Shown here: in pieces, positions 9,046 through 17,272 of the stretch | Position numbering within the stretch: the stretch's first letter is position 1 | How the letters are laid out: every line of letters begins with the position of its first letter | Assembly: GCF_030687895.1 (NCBI RefSeq) | Contig: NZ_CP117452.1 | Coordinates: 2,683,501 to 2,747,500, forward strand | Reading direction: 5' to 3' | Origin: Pseudomonas sp. FP198 | Lineage (GTDB): Bacteria > Pseudomonadota > Gammaproteobacteria > Pseudomonadales > Pseudomonadaceae | DNA: 64,000 nucleotides | The notes under the pieces: model-generated | What the model was told of the DNA's origin: nothing | Seen by the model: the letters and a program-made list of their open reading frames with translations, nothing else | Database searches by the model: none | Program-made: the position numbers and the translations under genes

Positions 9046-9711
9046 TTACCGCCGCAGATAAGCCCCGAAATCAATATCCCCCGCGCTGAGAATCGCCTGC
9101 ACCCGGTTATGCACGTTGAGCTTGCGCAGGATCGCCGAGACGTGGGCCTTGACCGTGGTTTCGGCGATGTCCAGCGTGTAGGCGATCTGCTTGTTCGACT
9201 CGCCTTTGGTCATGCGTTCGAGCACCAGCAATTGCTTGCGGGTCAGGGCCTGGAGCAGTTCGGGCGGGAACGCCGGGGTCTCGTTCAGGCGCCGGCCGGT
9301 CGGGCTCTTCTGGGTGCGGATGATGTCTGGCGGCAGGTACACGTTGCCGTTGAGGATCTGCTCGATGGCGTCGGTCATCTGCGCGCGCGGCGACGACTTG
9401 GTGATGAAACCCACCGCGCCATAGGTGATGGCCTGCAGGACGATCTGCTTGTCCTGCTCGGCGGACACGATCACCACCGGGATGGTCGGCGCCTCGTTGC
9501 GCAAGTTGATCAGGCCATTGAGGCCGTGCATGCCGGGCATATTCAGGTCGAGCAGGATCAGGTCGAGGTCATCGTGTTCGCGGGTCAGCGCCAGGGCGCT
9601 GTCCAGGTCAGCGGTTTCCATCACCTCGCTCCCGGCAAAACCATCGCTGATGACGTTGTGGATGGCTTCGCGAAACAGTGGGTGATCGTCGGCTATCAGG
9701 ATTTTATACAT
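9046..9711 (-). CDS. agmR: LuxR-family response regulator, AgmR/PedR1/ErbR-like
   Basis: A 221-residue two-component regulator: receiver domain (1-120, phospho-acceptor Asp55 in [10 protein letters not shown], switch Ser in VIVSAEQ, Lys in ITKSS) and a C-terminal LuxR helix-turn-helix (about 155-215, [20 protein letters not shown]). AgmR was described as a glycerol metabolism activator and its orthologues ErbR and PedR1 control PQQ-dependent alcohol oxidation. I use MYKIL (9711) as the start because the GAGG upstream is too close to the ATG at 9717. It follows the CXXCW gene by 53 bases and is probably co-transcribed with it from the ped-type promoter. Confidence 0.92.
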   Translation of the reverse strand: MYKILIADDHPLFREAIHNVISDGFAGSEVMETADLDSALALTREHDDLDLILLDLNMPGMHGLNGLINLRNEAPTIPVVIVSAEQDKQIVLQAITYGAVGFITKSSPRAQMTDAIEQILNGNVYLPPDIIRTQKSPTGRRLNETPAFPPELLQALTRKQLLVLERMTKGESNKQIAYTLDIAETTVKAHVSAILRKLNVHNRVQAILSAGDIDFGAYLRR

Positions 9712-9764
9712 GGCCATTCACCTCGTTATTGTCGTGTTGGGGCAGTTGCACGGCTCACGGCCAT

Positions 9765-10298
9765 TCAGCGCAAGGGTTCAGGTCGGGCCGCTTGCAGGGG
9801 CAGGTTGGCCGCCTCCCAGGCATCCAGGCCGTCGCGGTACCAATACAGATGTTTATAGCCCAAGGCGGCGGCGCGTTTTACCGCGTTCCAGCTCAACCAG
9901 CAATCGGAGCGGCAGTAAAAGACCAGCGGTTGATCGGCCTGGCCGGCGGTGGCTTTGCGCAGGTAAAACGTGAAGTAGTCCTGCCAGGTCGCGTCCAGTT
10001 CGCCGTCGCCGGTGTTGGCCAGCCACAAGCTGCCGGGCAGGTTGGCATGGGGTTCGGTGTCGATGAACCGGCCCTGGACCCAGGGCCGGCGGTAGACGTC
10101 GATCAGCACGGGCGCGGGCGTTTGCCTGAGCAGGCGCTGCAAGGCTTCGGTGTCGACGGTTTGCGCGCCGTCTGCGGAAGCGGGCGTCGGGCTGCGGTAT
10201 TGAGTGATGCGAAAGCCCTGCGGGGAAAACAGCGCAGTGTCGGCCTGCGCGACATTCAGCGACAGGCCCAGCAAGACGATCGCGAGCAAACGGGGCAT
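9765..10298 (-). CDS. PQQ-dependent catabolism-associated CXXCW protein (rhodanese-like)
   Basis: A 177-residue exported protein with a signal peptide (MPRLLAIVLLGLSLNVAQA, about 1-19) and a rhodanese-like domain ending in the motif FYCRSDCWLSWNA, that is C-x-x-C-W. Proteins with this signature form a small family found only beside PQQ alcohol dehydrogenase systems. The paired cysteines suggest periplasmic thiol or sulfur chemistry, perhaps with the SoxYZ-like protein encoded at 20734; that link is inferred. The start at 10298 has AAGGA upstream; the frame extends further up without a signal sequence. Confidence 0.87.
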   Translation of the reverse strand: MPRLLAIVLLGLSLNVAQADTALFSPQGFRITQYRSPTPASADGAQTVDTEALQRLLRQTPAPVLIDVYRRPWVQGRFIDTEPHANLPGSLWLANTGDGELDATWQDYFTFYLRKATAGQADQPLVFYCRSDCWLSWNAVKRAAALGYKHLYWYRDGLDAWEAANLPLQAARPEPLR

Positions 10299-10325
10299 AG
10301 GTTTTATCCTTCTTGTTATGCGCCC

Positions 10326-10391
10326 ATTACATGTCACGGTCGAGGTCTTGTGAATGCGACCATAGACAGGAAAACCGCTACTAAAGTAGTA
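10326..10391 (-). promoter_or_regulatory. Ped-type bipartite promoter of the CXXCW-agmR pair
   Basis: Read on the minus strand, box A is TACTACTTTAGTAGC (10391-10377), box B is GCATTCA (10357-10351), and after exactly 19 bases comes TGTAAT (10331-10326), a five-of-six match to the -10 consensus. The start codon is 27 bases further on. Box A here is a near-perfect dyad (CTACTAAAGTAG). Confidence 0.6.
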
Positions 10392-10425
10392 ATTTGCACA
10401 TTATGGACGTACACACCAATCCATT

Positions 10426-10512
10426 GTGGGAGCGAGCCTGCTCGCGAAAGCGGCGGTCCAGTCGCCATTGATGTGTCTGATCCACCGCCTTCGCGAGCAG
10501 GCTCGCTCCCAC
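10426..10512. repeat. REPIN, GTGGGAGCGAGCCTGCTCGC family
   Basis: GTGGGAGCGAGCCTGCTCGC at 10426 faces its complement ending at 10512, with pairing inner arms (AAAGCGGCGGT and CACCGCCTT). It separates the ABC permease gene from the CXXCW promoter. Confidence 0.93.
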
Positions 10513-10533
10513 AGGGATATTTGCCAGGTAGCT

Positions 10534-11325
10534 TTAATTCGCCTTGCGCAACGCCGCATGCTGCGGATTGAACGTCCACACCGCCAGCAAGGCAAACACC
10601 AGGCTCAGAGCCACGCACACCGACATCGCCAGCAGGTTGAATTGCCCATACAGGGCGAAGCGCACCAGCTCCACGCCGTGGGTGAACGGGTTCACCGCGC
10701 ACAGCCAGTACAACCACGGACTGGCCTCGAGCATTTTCCACAGCGGGTACAGCGCCGAAGACAGGAAAAACATCGGGAAGATGACGAAGTTCATCACCCC
10801 GGCGAAGTTCTCCAGCTGGCGGATCGCATTGGACAGCAACAGGCCGAGGGCACTGAGCATCAAGGCCACCAACAGCAACGCCGGAAGCGCCAGCAACAGG
10901 CCCGTGGCGGGAGGCTGGACGCCATACAGCCAGGCGATGGCGAGAAAGGCATAGACCTGCAACAGCGAGATCAGCGAAGTCGCGAGCAACTTGCTCGCCA
11001 ACAGGAAGGCCCGGGGCAGGGGGCTGGTGAGCAGTACGCGCATGCTGCCCATTTCCCGGTCATAGACCATCGACAGTGAGCCCTGCATGCCGTTGAACAA
11101 CAGGATCATGCAGGCCAGCCCCGGCACGATGTACACCTCATAAGGAATGTAGGTGTCGTAGGGCGCGATGATCGCAATGCCCAGGGCGGCCCTGAAGCCC
11201 GCGGCGAACACCAGCAGCCACAACAGCGGCCGCACCAGGGCGCTGAGCAACCGCGTGCGCTGCAACACGAAACGCAGCCATTCGCGCGTCACGATGCCGC
11301 TGAAACATTGCCAATACGCATTCAT
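10534..11325 (-). CDS. ABC-2 type transporter permease of the PQQ alcohol dehydrogenase system
   Basis: A 263-residue integral membrane protein with six predicted transmembrane segments and the ABC-2 permease layout used by export systems (long loop after TM2 with MVYDREMGSMRVLLTSPLP; PMFFLSSALYP near TM5). Its start overlaps the stop of the ATPase gene by four bases, so the two form one transporter. Such a pair with a beta-propeller protein and a binding protein is a conserved companion of PQQ alcohol dehydrogenases. The exported substrate is not known to me. Confidence 0.88.
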   Translation of the reverse strand: MNAYWQCFSGIVTREWLRFVLQRTRLLSALVRPLLWLLVFAAGFRAALGIAIIAPYDTYIPYEVYIVPGLACMILLFNGMQGSLSMVYDREMGSMRVLLTSPLPRAFLLASKLLATSLISLLQVYAFLAIAWLYGVQPPATGLLLALPALLLVALMLSALGLLLSNAIRQLENFAGVMNFVIFPMFFLSSALYPLWKMLEASPWLYWLCAVNPFTHGVELVRFALYGQFNLLAMSVCVALSLVFALLAVWTFNPQHAALRKAN

Positions 11326-12053
11326 ACGACCACTCCCGAGGCGGTCAATCGATGGAAGGCCGAGCCGAGGCTGCCGCCATGTTCCAGGCTCACCTTTTCG
11401 GCGCGACCGCTGGCGACCAGCCGTCCCTGATGCACGATCAGCAAGTCGTCAAAGGGCTGCACTTCGTCCAGCAGGTGCGTGGTCCAGAGCACGCTGATGC
11501 CCTGTTCGCGGCACAGTTGGCGGATATGCTCTCCAAGGGCCTGACGGCTGGCCGGATCGAGGCCGGCACTCGGCTCATCGAGCAATAACAGGCGCGGCTC
11601 ATGCAGCAGCGCGCGGGCAATTTCCACCCGGCGCCGATGCCCGCCGTTGAGGTCGCGCACCCGCTCGTGACGCCGTTCGGTCAGATGCTGGCGAGCCAGT
11701 TCGAGCTCAATCCGGACGTCGGCCTGGCGCCGGGCAATGCCGTGCAGCGCGAGGTGATAACGCAGGTTCTGTTCGACGCTCAGGTCCAGGTCCAGGGTGC
11801 TTTGCTGGAACACCACGCCCAACTGGCGCAAGGCCTGTCGCGGCGCGCCCTGCAACGAGTGGCCGCCGACCCGGATCTCGCCGCGTTGCACGTCGTACAG
11901 CCGCGTCAGCAAGGCAATCAGCGTCGACTTGCCGGCACCGTTGGGCCCGAGCAGCGCGGCGAAGCGCCCGGCGGGCAGGCTGAAACCGATCTGGCGCAGG
12001 GCTTCGCGCGCGCCGTAGGCGAAGCTCAGGTCGCTGACCTCCAAGACGTTCAT
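11322..12053 (-). CDS. ABC transporter ATP-binding protein of the PQQ alcohol dehydrogenase system
   Basis: A 243-residue ATPase subunit: Walker A GPNGAGKST (about 36-44), Q-loop VVFQQS, signature LNGGHRRRVEIARAL (a variant of LSGGQ) and Walker B LLLLDEPSAGLD, then the switch His in WTTHLL. This belongs to the drug/polysaccharide exporter class and matches the ABC-2 permease encoded next. The start at 12053 overlaps the stop of the beta-propeller gene by ATGA. The open frame continues upstream only as out-of-frame translation of that gene. Confidence 0.92.
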   Translation of the reverse strand: MNVLEVSDLSFAYGAREALRQIGFSLPAGRFAALLGPNGAGKSTLIALLTRLYDVQRGEIRVGGHSLQGAPRQALRQLGVVFQQSTLDLDLSVEQNLRYHLALHGIARRQADVRIELELARQHLTERRHERVRDLNGGHRRRVEIARALLHEPRLLLLDEPSAGLDPASRQALGEHIRQLCREQGISVLWTTHLLDEVQPFDDLLIVHQGRLVASGRAEKVSLEHGGSLGSAFHRLTASGVVV

Positions 12054-13024
12054 GGCGTCACCACCACGCCCCACGGATAACGTCCGACTTTTACCGACTT
12101 GAGCACCTTGCGGCTCCGCACGTCGATCACCGAGACATCGCCGCTGACGCCATTGGTTGCCAGCAGTTGCTGCTGGTCCGGGGTGAATGCCAACTGCCAG
12201 ACCCGTCGACCCACCAGCAGGTAATCCAGCACTTCGAAGGTTTGCGCGTCGATTACCGCGACATGGTTGGCCGGGCCCAGGGCGACGAACGCCAGCTTGC
12301 CGTCGGCGCTGAGCTTGATGCCGACCGGTTGGACCTTGTCCGGGTGCACGCCCTTGATCTGGAAAGTCAGGGTCTTGAGTACCTGGCGGGTGGCGACGTC
12401 GAGAATGCTCAAGGTGCCGCCGATCTCGGCCGAGGCCCAGAGCTGCGTACCGTCGCGGTTGAATTCGACGAAGCGCGGCCGCTGGTCCACCAGGGTGTTG
12501 TCGGCCAATGTCTGGGTGCTGGTGTCGATCCAGTGCAGCATATTGGTGGTCTCGCTGGTGTTGACCGCCCACTTGCCATCGGGACTGACGGCCATGCCTT
12601 CGGGCTCGACGCCCACGGCGATCTGGCCGAGTACTTCGGAGGTTTCGGTGTCGATCACCGTGACCAGGGCATCGTCTTCGTTGGAGACATAGAGCCAACG
12701 ATCGTTGGGGTGCAGGGCGAACTGTTCGGGGTCCTTGCCGGAGGGCAACTCCTTGATGATCTTGCGGGTGGCAATGTCCATCACCTGGACGCGGTCCGAA
12801 TCGCTGGCGCAGATGTACAGCAGGCGATTGTCATGGGACAGCAGCAAGCCCCGAGGGCGCTGGCCCACCGGCAGGGTGTCGACGACTTCCAGGCTCTGCA
12901 TATCGATCAGGCTCAGGCTGTTGTCTTTCTCGTTGGAGACCCAGGCGATGGCGGCGACGGCAGGGCCCGCCGCGATCAACGCAGCGCCGAAGGCGAGAAT
13001 CTGGTGAAGCAGAGAGCGGCGCAT
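12050..13024 (-). CDS. YVTN-type beta-propeller protein, PQQ-dependent catabolism-associated
   Basis: A 324-residue exported protein with a signal peptide (about 1-24, ending PAVAA) and about seven 40-residue blades with repeats such as VSNEDDALVTVIDTETSEVLG and MAVSPDGKW. The whole length fits the beta-propeller family tied to PQQ-linked ABC systems. It lies between the binding protein and the ATPase in a tight minus-strand operon (26 bases after the former, four-base overlap with the latter). It probably acts in the periplasm as a scaffold or ligand sensor for the exporter; that is inference. Confidence 0.88.
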   Translation of the reverse strand: MRRSLLHQILAFGAALIAAGPAVAAIAWVSNEKDNSLSLIDMQSLEVVDTLPVGQRPRGLLLSHDNRLLYICASDSDRVQVMDIATRKIIKELPSGKDPEQFALHPNDRWLYVSNEDDALVTVIDTETSEVLGQIAVGVEPEGMAVSPDGKWAVNTSETTNMLHWIDTSTQTLADNTLVDQRPRFVEFNRDGTQLWASAEIGGTLSILDVATRQVLKTLTFQIKGVHPDKVQPVGIKLSADGKLAFVALGPANHVAVIDAQTFEVLDYLLVGRRVWQLAFTPDQQQLLATNGVSGDVSVIDVRSRKVLKSVKVGRYPWGVVVTP

Positions 13025-13050
13025 GGCGTTTTCCTTGTTGTTGTTATTGA

Positions 13051-14217
13051 TCAGGGGTAGCGGCAGCCGACTTCGGGCCGGTCGTAGCCCAGGCTGTCCA
13101 TTTCGTTGCTGGGGTGCAGGAACCCGTCCTGGGGCGAGGTACTGACCAGAGCGCGCGGCTGGACCAGCGCAATCGGTTGGCGCAATTGGCCGTTCCAGGG
13201 GCGATAGCTGAGCTTGCGGCCTTTGAAACCGTCGAGCGGCAGTTGGTCGCCGAGGGCCAGTTGGCGGATGGCGAACGGCTCATCCTGACGCAGCTTGCTG
13301 ATTGCGGCGGCAATGCTGCGCACGGCAATCCAGGCAGCGAAGTCGCGGTCGTTCATCCAGCGCCCGGCCATGGCTTCGAAGCGTTTTTGCAGTTGCGCCG
13401 CGCCGTAGGTCTCGACGGTCTTGTGCCAGCCGGTCGGGGTCAGTCCCTGGGTGCCGGCCACGGGGCGCGGGTACCACGTCTGGTAGGGCACGTACTCGCC
13501 AAAATCGCCGCGCTCGTCGGCCACCAGCACCACGTCGTATTCGGCGGTCTGGGTGAACAGCGGCATGTCGGCCTGGGCACTGCGGCGCTGGTCGTTGTCG
13601 AACTGCCAGGGTTTCTCGGCGACGATCTTCATGCCGAAACGCTTCATGGCCCGGCGCAGTGCGGCGGCGTAGGCCTGGTCTGCGGGTGTCTGGCCGACGA
13701 TCAGCAAGGCGCGTTGCCATTTACGCACAACGCTGAATTGGATCAGCGCATCGGCGAGTGTCGCCCGATCAGGCAGGGTGTGCAGCACGTTGCCCAGGCA
13801 GTCGCGGGTGCGCAGGCTGTCGTCGGGGCTACCGGCGTTGAACAGCAAGCTGTCGGGCAGGGCGGCGCTGAGCTGGCGCAGGCTGGCAGCGGGTGCATTC
13901 ACCACGAACAGCCGCAGGCCCTGTTGATGCTGGGCGCGGGCTGCCTGGAGCAGCGCTTCGGGGCTGTCTACGCTGGCGCTTTCGAGGCGGTAGTCGTGCT
14001 GGAGAAAACGTCCGGTGCTGTTGCTGTCGACAATCGCCAGTTCGGCGCCGCGCAGCCCGGCATCGGTGGGTTCGGCAATCACATTGGACAGCAGCGGGCC
14101 GGGATCGGGGCGATAACCCAGGTAGCCGATGCGCACTTGCAACGCCACGGCATCGCCGGCCTGAGCGGTGGTCATAGCCAGCAGATAAACCAGGGCAAAA
14201 CGTGCGAGCCGGCGCAT
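13051..14217 (-). CDS. Periplasmic binding protein of the PQQ alcohol dehydrogenase ABC system
   Basis: A 388-residue exported protein. I start at ATG 14217 because GGAGGA lies just upstream and the signal peptide begins there (MRRLARFALVYLLAMTTAQA). The rest resembles type I periplasmic binding proteins of the branched-chain amino acid class (IGYLGYRPDPGP at the start, LLIVGQTPADQAYAAALRRAMKRFG in the middle). Members of this family are recognised by their place beside PQQ dehydrogenases. It is odd that an import-type binding protein is encoded with an export-type ATPase and permease. Confidence 0.86.
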   Translation of the reverse strand: MRRLARFALVYLLAMTTAQAGDAVALQVRIGYLGYRPDPGPLLSNVIAEPTDAGLRGAELAIVDSNSTGRFLQHDYRLESASVDSPEALLQAARAQHQQGLRLFVVNAPAASLRQLSAALPDSLLFNAGSPDDSLRTRDCLGNVLHTLPDRATLADALIQFSVVRKWQRALLIVGQTPADQAYAAALRRAMKRFGMKIVAEKPWQFDNDQRRSAQADMPLFTQTAEYDVVLVADERGDFGEYVPYQTWYPRPVAGTQGLTPTGWHKTVETYGAAQLQKRFEAMAGRWMNDRDFAAWIAVRSIAAAISKLRQDEPFAIRQLALGDQLPLDGFKGRKLSYRPWNGQLRQPIALVQPRALVSTSPQDGFLHPSNEMDSLGYDRPEVGCRYP

Positions 14218-14242
14218 GACATCCTCCATTGCAGGTAGCGCC

Positions 14243-14309
14243 AGCATAGGAAGGCCAGGGTTGCGGGGAAATATGCAGAAAGTACCGCCGGGGCAGTACC
14301 AAGGTAGTA
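14243..14309 (-). promoter_or_regulatory. Weak ped-type promoter of the binding protein/propeller/ABC operon
   Basis: On the minus strand TACTACCTTGGTACT (14309-14295) corresponds to box A, and GCATATT (14276-14270) lies 33 bases from it where box B is expected. TATGCT (14248-14243) may be the -10 element, but the spacing is 21 rather than 19-20 bases and box B matches poorly. Read on the plus strand box A is TACCAAGGTAGTAG (14297-14310). Confidence 0.35.
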
Positions 14310-14373
14310 GCTCGGCGCGGGCGTCGGGGTTTTAGGATGGCGATATCGTCATTCATCAGGGAGCGAACGGATC

Positions 14374-14577
14374 GTGCGGATACTCAAGACGCTGCTGTTG
14401 CCGTTGTTGCTGATCCTGAGCCTGATCGGGGTTGATCGACACAAGACTATCCCTGTGGGAGCGAGCTTGCTCGCGATAGCGGTGGTTCAGCCGACCTTGA
14501 TGTTGGATGTGCCGCCGTCATCGCGAGCAAGCTCGCTCCCACAGGGCGGCGGTATAGACCAGGGATCGGGGCGCTAG
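14374..14577 (+). CDS. Possible small membrane protein, C-terminal half made of a REPIN
   Basis: A 67-codon frame from GTG 14374 with AGGGAG at 14357-14362. Residues 1-20 (MRILKTLLLPLLLILSLIGV) look like a signal or transmembrane segment, but from about residue 27 the frame is translated REPIN sequence (14455-14542), and it stops two bases before pedS2. It could be a real short leader peptide altered by REPIN insertion, or chance. I would not trust it without comparison to REPIN-free relatives. Confidence 0.25.
   Translation: MRILKTLLLPLLLILSLIGVDRHKTIPVGASLLAIAVVQPTLMLDVPPSSRASSLPQGGGIDQGSGR
14455..14542. repeat. REPIN, GTGGGAGCGAGCTTGCTCGC family
   Basis: GTGGGAGCGAGCTTGCTCGC at 14455 faces its complement ending at 14542, with pairing inner arms. 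It sits only 38 bases before the pedS2 start, an unusual 5' position, since most REPINs here follow gene ends. Confidence 0.93.
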
Positions 14578-14579
14578 TC

Positions 14580-15836
14580 ATGTCCGCCCTGTGGCGAATC
14601 AACCTCTGGGTCACGGTGTTCTTTGCCCTGGTCGCCGTGGCCTGCGCAACGCTGCTGTTGCACCAGGCCACCGCCGATGTGCAGCGCGAACTGCAATCGG
14701 CCGAGTCGGTGGTGCATTACCTGCGCGAAACCGCCGAGCGAGACCCGACCAGCCTTCAATCGCGGCTCACCGGCAGCCTGCGTCACGTGCGGGTGCATTG
14801 GCTGGCGCCTGGGGAGAGTGCCCCGGCGAAGGATCCCGGGTTGCAGGCCTGGCTGGGTCGCCAACTGTTGGCCGACGGCCCGGCTGCGCAGATGGCGGTC
14901 CTGCAGGATGGACGTCGGGCCTGGATCGCTGTCGATCCACGGGATGAAATCGACGAGATCCTCGATTCCCTGGCGCAACTGTTCGGCGTCTGCCTGATGG
15001 CACTCCTCGTCAGTTTGCTGGTGATTCGCTGGGCGGTGCGCCGGGGCGTGCGTTTGCTGGATGAATTGCTCCACGCAATGCGCCAGGTATCCGCCGGGGA
15101 CTTGCAGGTCAGTCTGCGCACCGCAGGCGTTTCGGAAGCCCAGCAGTTGGCGGAGCACTTCAATCGGATGACCGCCGCCCTGGCCCAGACCCGCGCGGAC
15201 AACGCCCGGCTGACTCAGGCACTGCTGGCCGTGCAGGAGCAGGAGCGCACGCGCCTGGCGCAGACGCTGCACGATGACCTTGGCCAATATGTGGCCGGTA
15301 TTCGCGCACGGGCCTGTCTGCTGCGCCTGGTTATCCATCAGCCGCCAGCCCTGGAGCAGACGGCACACGAACTGGAAGAACACTGTGATCACCTGCAAAG
15401 AGGCTTTCGCGCGTTGGTGCACGACTTGTATCCGGTGGTGTTGCAGCACCTGCCGTTGGGCGAGGCCATCGGGCTGCTCGCGAGGCAGTGGCAGGACCGA
15501 CACGGAATCGCCTGTCAGTTGCGAGTCGATGGAGCGTCGCCGTCGATATCCGCGTCTGGCAAGGCCCACCTCTATCGCCTGTTGCAGGAAGCACTGACCA
15601 ACATCGCCCGGCACGCCAACGCCAGTCAGGTACGGATTCGCTTGCAGCACCGCAGCGGCCGCCTGCGCCTGCTGGTGCGCGACAACGGACGTGGCGCGCG
15701 GCAACCGGCCCGGGCGGGTGTAGGCCTGCATTCGATGGCCGAACGGGCCCGCAGCCTTGGTGGTGAGCTGCGCATCATCAGCCAGCCCGGCGCCGGGTGG
15801 GCGCTGGCCTTGAACATCCCCTTGGAGACTTCATGA
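14580..15836 (+). CDS. pedS2: Membrane sensor histidine kinase PedS2-like
   Basis: A 418-residue kinase of the NarX/UhpB class: TM1 (about 7-27, INLWVTVFFALVAVACATLL), a periplasmic domain of about 110 residues, TM2 (about 135-153), HAMP (about 155-205), a HisKA_3 domain with His231 in TLHDDLGQYVAGIR, and an ATPase domain with LYRLLQEALTNIARHA and RDNGRG. In P. putida the kinase at this place senses lanthanides through its periplasmic domain and sets the switch between PedE and PedH. It overlaps the regulator gene by ATGA. Confidence 0.88.
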   Translation: MSALWRINLWVTVFFALVAVACATLLLHQATADVQRELQSAESVVHYLRETAERDPTSLQSRLTGSLRHVRVHWLAPGESAPAKDPGLQAWLGRQLLADGPAAQMAVLQDGRRAWIAVDPRDEIDEILDSLAQLFGVCLMALLVSLLVIRWAVRRGVRLLDELLHAMRQVSAGDLQVSLRTAGVSEAQQLAEHFNRMTAALAQTRADNARLTQALLAVQEQERTRLAQTLHDDLGQYVAGIRARACLLRLVIHQPPALEQTAHELEEHCDHLQRGFRALVHDLYPVVLQHLPLGEAIGLLARQWQDRHGIACQLRVDGASPSISASGKAHLYRLLQEALTNIARHANASQVRIRLQHRSGRLRLLVRDNGRGARQPARAGVGLHSMAERARSLGGELRIISQPGAGWALALNIPLETS

Positions 15837-16471
15837 ACATCTTGTTGGTGGACGATCACGCTGTGGTTCGGCAAGGTTACGCCAGCCTGTTGCGAGCGTT
15901 GATGCCGGAGCTGCTGGTGCGCGAAGCGGCCTCGGGCGAAGAAGCGTTGAGCCAGGTGCAGGAACAGCTGCCGAACCTGGTGATCATGGACTTCGGCCTG
16001 CCGGGCATCAGCGGCCTGGAAACTACCCGCCGCCTGCGGCAACGCTTGCCGCAACTGCGGGTGCTGTTTTTCAGCATGCACGACGAGCTGCCGTTGGTGC
16101 GCCAGGCGCTGGACGCCGGCGCGTCCGGCTACCTGACCAAGAATTCGGCACCGCAAGTATTAGTGGAGGCGGTGCGCCGGGTGCTGGCCGGCCATGCCTA
16201 TATCGAGCAGGCGCTGGCGACCCAACTGGCCTGCGCCAGCACCCGGCACGATGCGGACCCGCGCCTGCAATCGATGACCCAGCGCGAACTGGAGATCTTC
16301 GTCATGCTCGCCAGGGGCACCCCGGCGCGGACCATCGCCGAACAGCTGTGCATCAGCGCCAAGACCGTGTCCAACCATCTGACGCTGCTCAAGAGCAAGC
16401 TGCAGGTCAGCTCCCATGCCGAACTGGTCCACCTGGGAATCGATATGGGCGTGGTCCGGGTGGCTGGGTGA
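15833..16471 (+). CDS. pedR2: LuxR-family response regulator PedR2-like
   Basis: A 212-residue regulator with a receiver domain (Asp53 in LVIMDFGLPG, Lys in YLTKNS) and a LuxR helix-turn-helix (about 150-205, GTPARTIAEQLCISAKTVSNHL). Start ATG 15833 has GGAG upstream and overlaps the kinase stop by ATGA, which marks a cognate pair. In P. putida the orthologue controls pedE and pedH in opposite senses depending on lanthanides. The identical 15-base box A in front of pedF/pedE and pedH would be a natural target, but which regulator binds it cannot be read from sequence. Confidence 0.89.
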   Translation: MNILLVDDHAVVRQGYASLLRALMPELLVREAASGEEALSQVQEQLPNLVIMDFGLPGISGLETTRRLRQRLPQLRVLFFSMHDELPLVRQALDAGASGYLTKNSAPQVLVEAVRRVLAGHAYIEQALATQLACASTRHDADPRLQSMTQRELEIFVMLARGTPARTIAEQLCISAKTVSNHLTLLKSKLQVSSHAELVHLGIDMGVVRVAG

Positions 16472-16487
16472 AAAGCTGCCACGGTGC

Positions 16488-17126
16488 TCAGTGATCCCAA
16501 CTTGTAGGGCAACCGATGCAACCCTGCATATTCGCATCCTGGAAATTCCCGTAGTGCTGGCGCGAGCCACTCAGGTTGGCCTGTTCCAGGTTGCTTTCAG
16601 CGAGCTTGACCTCTTGCAGGTTGGCATCGCGCAGGTCGGCGCCCTTGAGGTCGGCCTTGCTCAGCCAGGCCATCTCCAGGTCAGCGGCTTGCAGGTTGGC
16701 CTCGTGCAAGCGAGCCCCGGACAAACGGGCGAATTGAAGGTAGGCACCGCTGAGGTCGGCCCGCTGCAACTGTGCGCCCTGGGCGAACAGCCCCCAGCCC
16801 TGGATTGCCTTGAGCGTGGCGCCGCTGAAATCCGCCAGGCGCAGGTTGCTCTGTTGCAGGCTGGCACGGTTCAGGTTGGCGCCCTGGAGCTGCGCCTTTT
16901 CAAGGTTGGCCAGGTCCAGCCGCGCATGACGTAGGTCGGCATCGCGCAAGTCGGCGCCAGCGAGGTTCATCTTGCGCAGGTCCTGGTTCGCCAGGTTGAC
17001 GCCCCGCAGGTTGGCGCCGGGGCATTGACTGGATTCGGCGATGAGGCAGCCGTTGATGGTCAGGGGGGTGTCGTCGGCGTTGGCTCCGGTGGCAAGGAGC
17101 AGAAGCAGCAAGGGCAGTGATTTCAT
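16488..17126 (-). CDS. Exported pentapeptide-repeat protein
   Basis: A 212-residue protein with a signal peptide (MKSLPLLLLLLATGANA, 1-17) followed by about 30 tandem pentapeptides of the A(D/N)LxX type (for example ANLRGVNLANQDL, ADLRDADLRHARL), which build a right-handed quadrilateral helix. Its short C-terminus holds CIGCPTSW. The gene lies downstream of pedE on the same strand, with a REPIN between. A pentapeptide gene occupies the same place in P. putida; its function there is not established as far as I know. Confidence 0.88.
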   Translation of the reverse strand: MKSLPLLLLLLATGANADDTPLTINGCLIAESSQCPGANLRGVNLANQDLRKMNLAGADLRDADLRHARLDLANLEKAQLQGANLNRASLQQSNLRLADFSGATLKAIQGWGLFAQGAQLQRADLSGAYLQFARLSGARLHEANLQAADLEMAWLSKADLKGADLRDANLQEVKLAESNLEQANLSGSRQHYGNFQDANMQGCIGCPTSWDH

Positions 17127-17145
17127 GGCCTACACTCGGGCAAGT

Positions 17146-17233
17146 GTGGGAGCGAGCTTGCTCGCGATAGCGCAGTGTCAGTCAACATAAATATCGACTG
17201 AGCGACCGCCATCGCGAGCAAGCTCGCTCCCAC
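17146..17233. repeat. REPIN, GTGGGAGCGAGCTTGCTCGC family
   Basis: GTGGGAGCGAGCTTGCTCGC at 17146 faces its complement ending at 17233. It separates pedE from the pentapeptide gene. Confidence 0.93.
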
Positions 17234-17272
17234 AGGGGTTGTGGTGGGGGCAGGGCTTAGGTTGGGTCAGGG

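Noticed and set aside
11322..12698. ABC ATPase gene starting at 12698 (458 codons)
   Set aside because: The first 215 codons are out-of-frame translation of the beta-propeller gene; the ATPase domain starts with MNVLEV at 12053.
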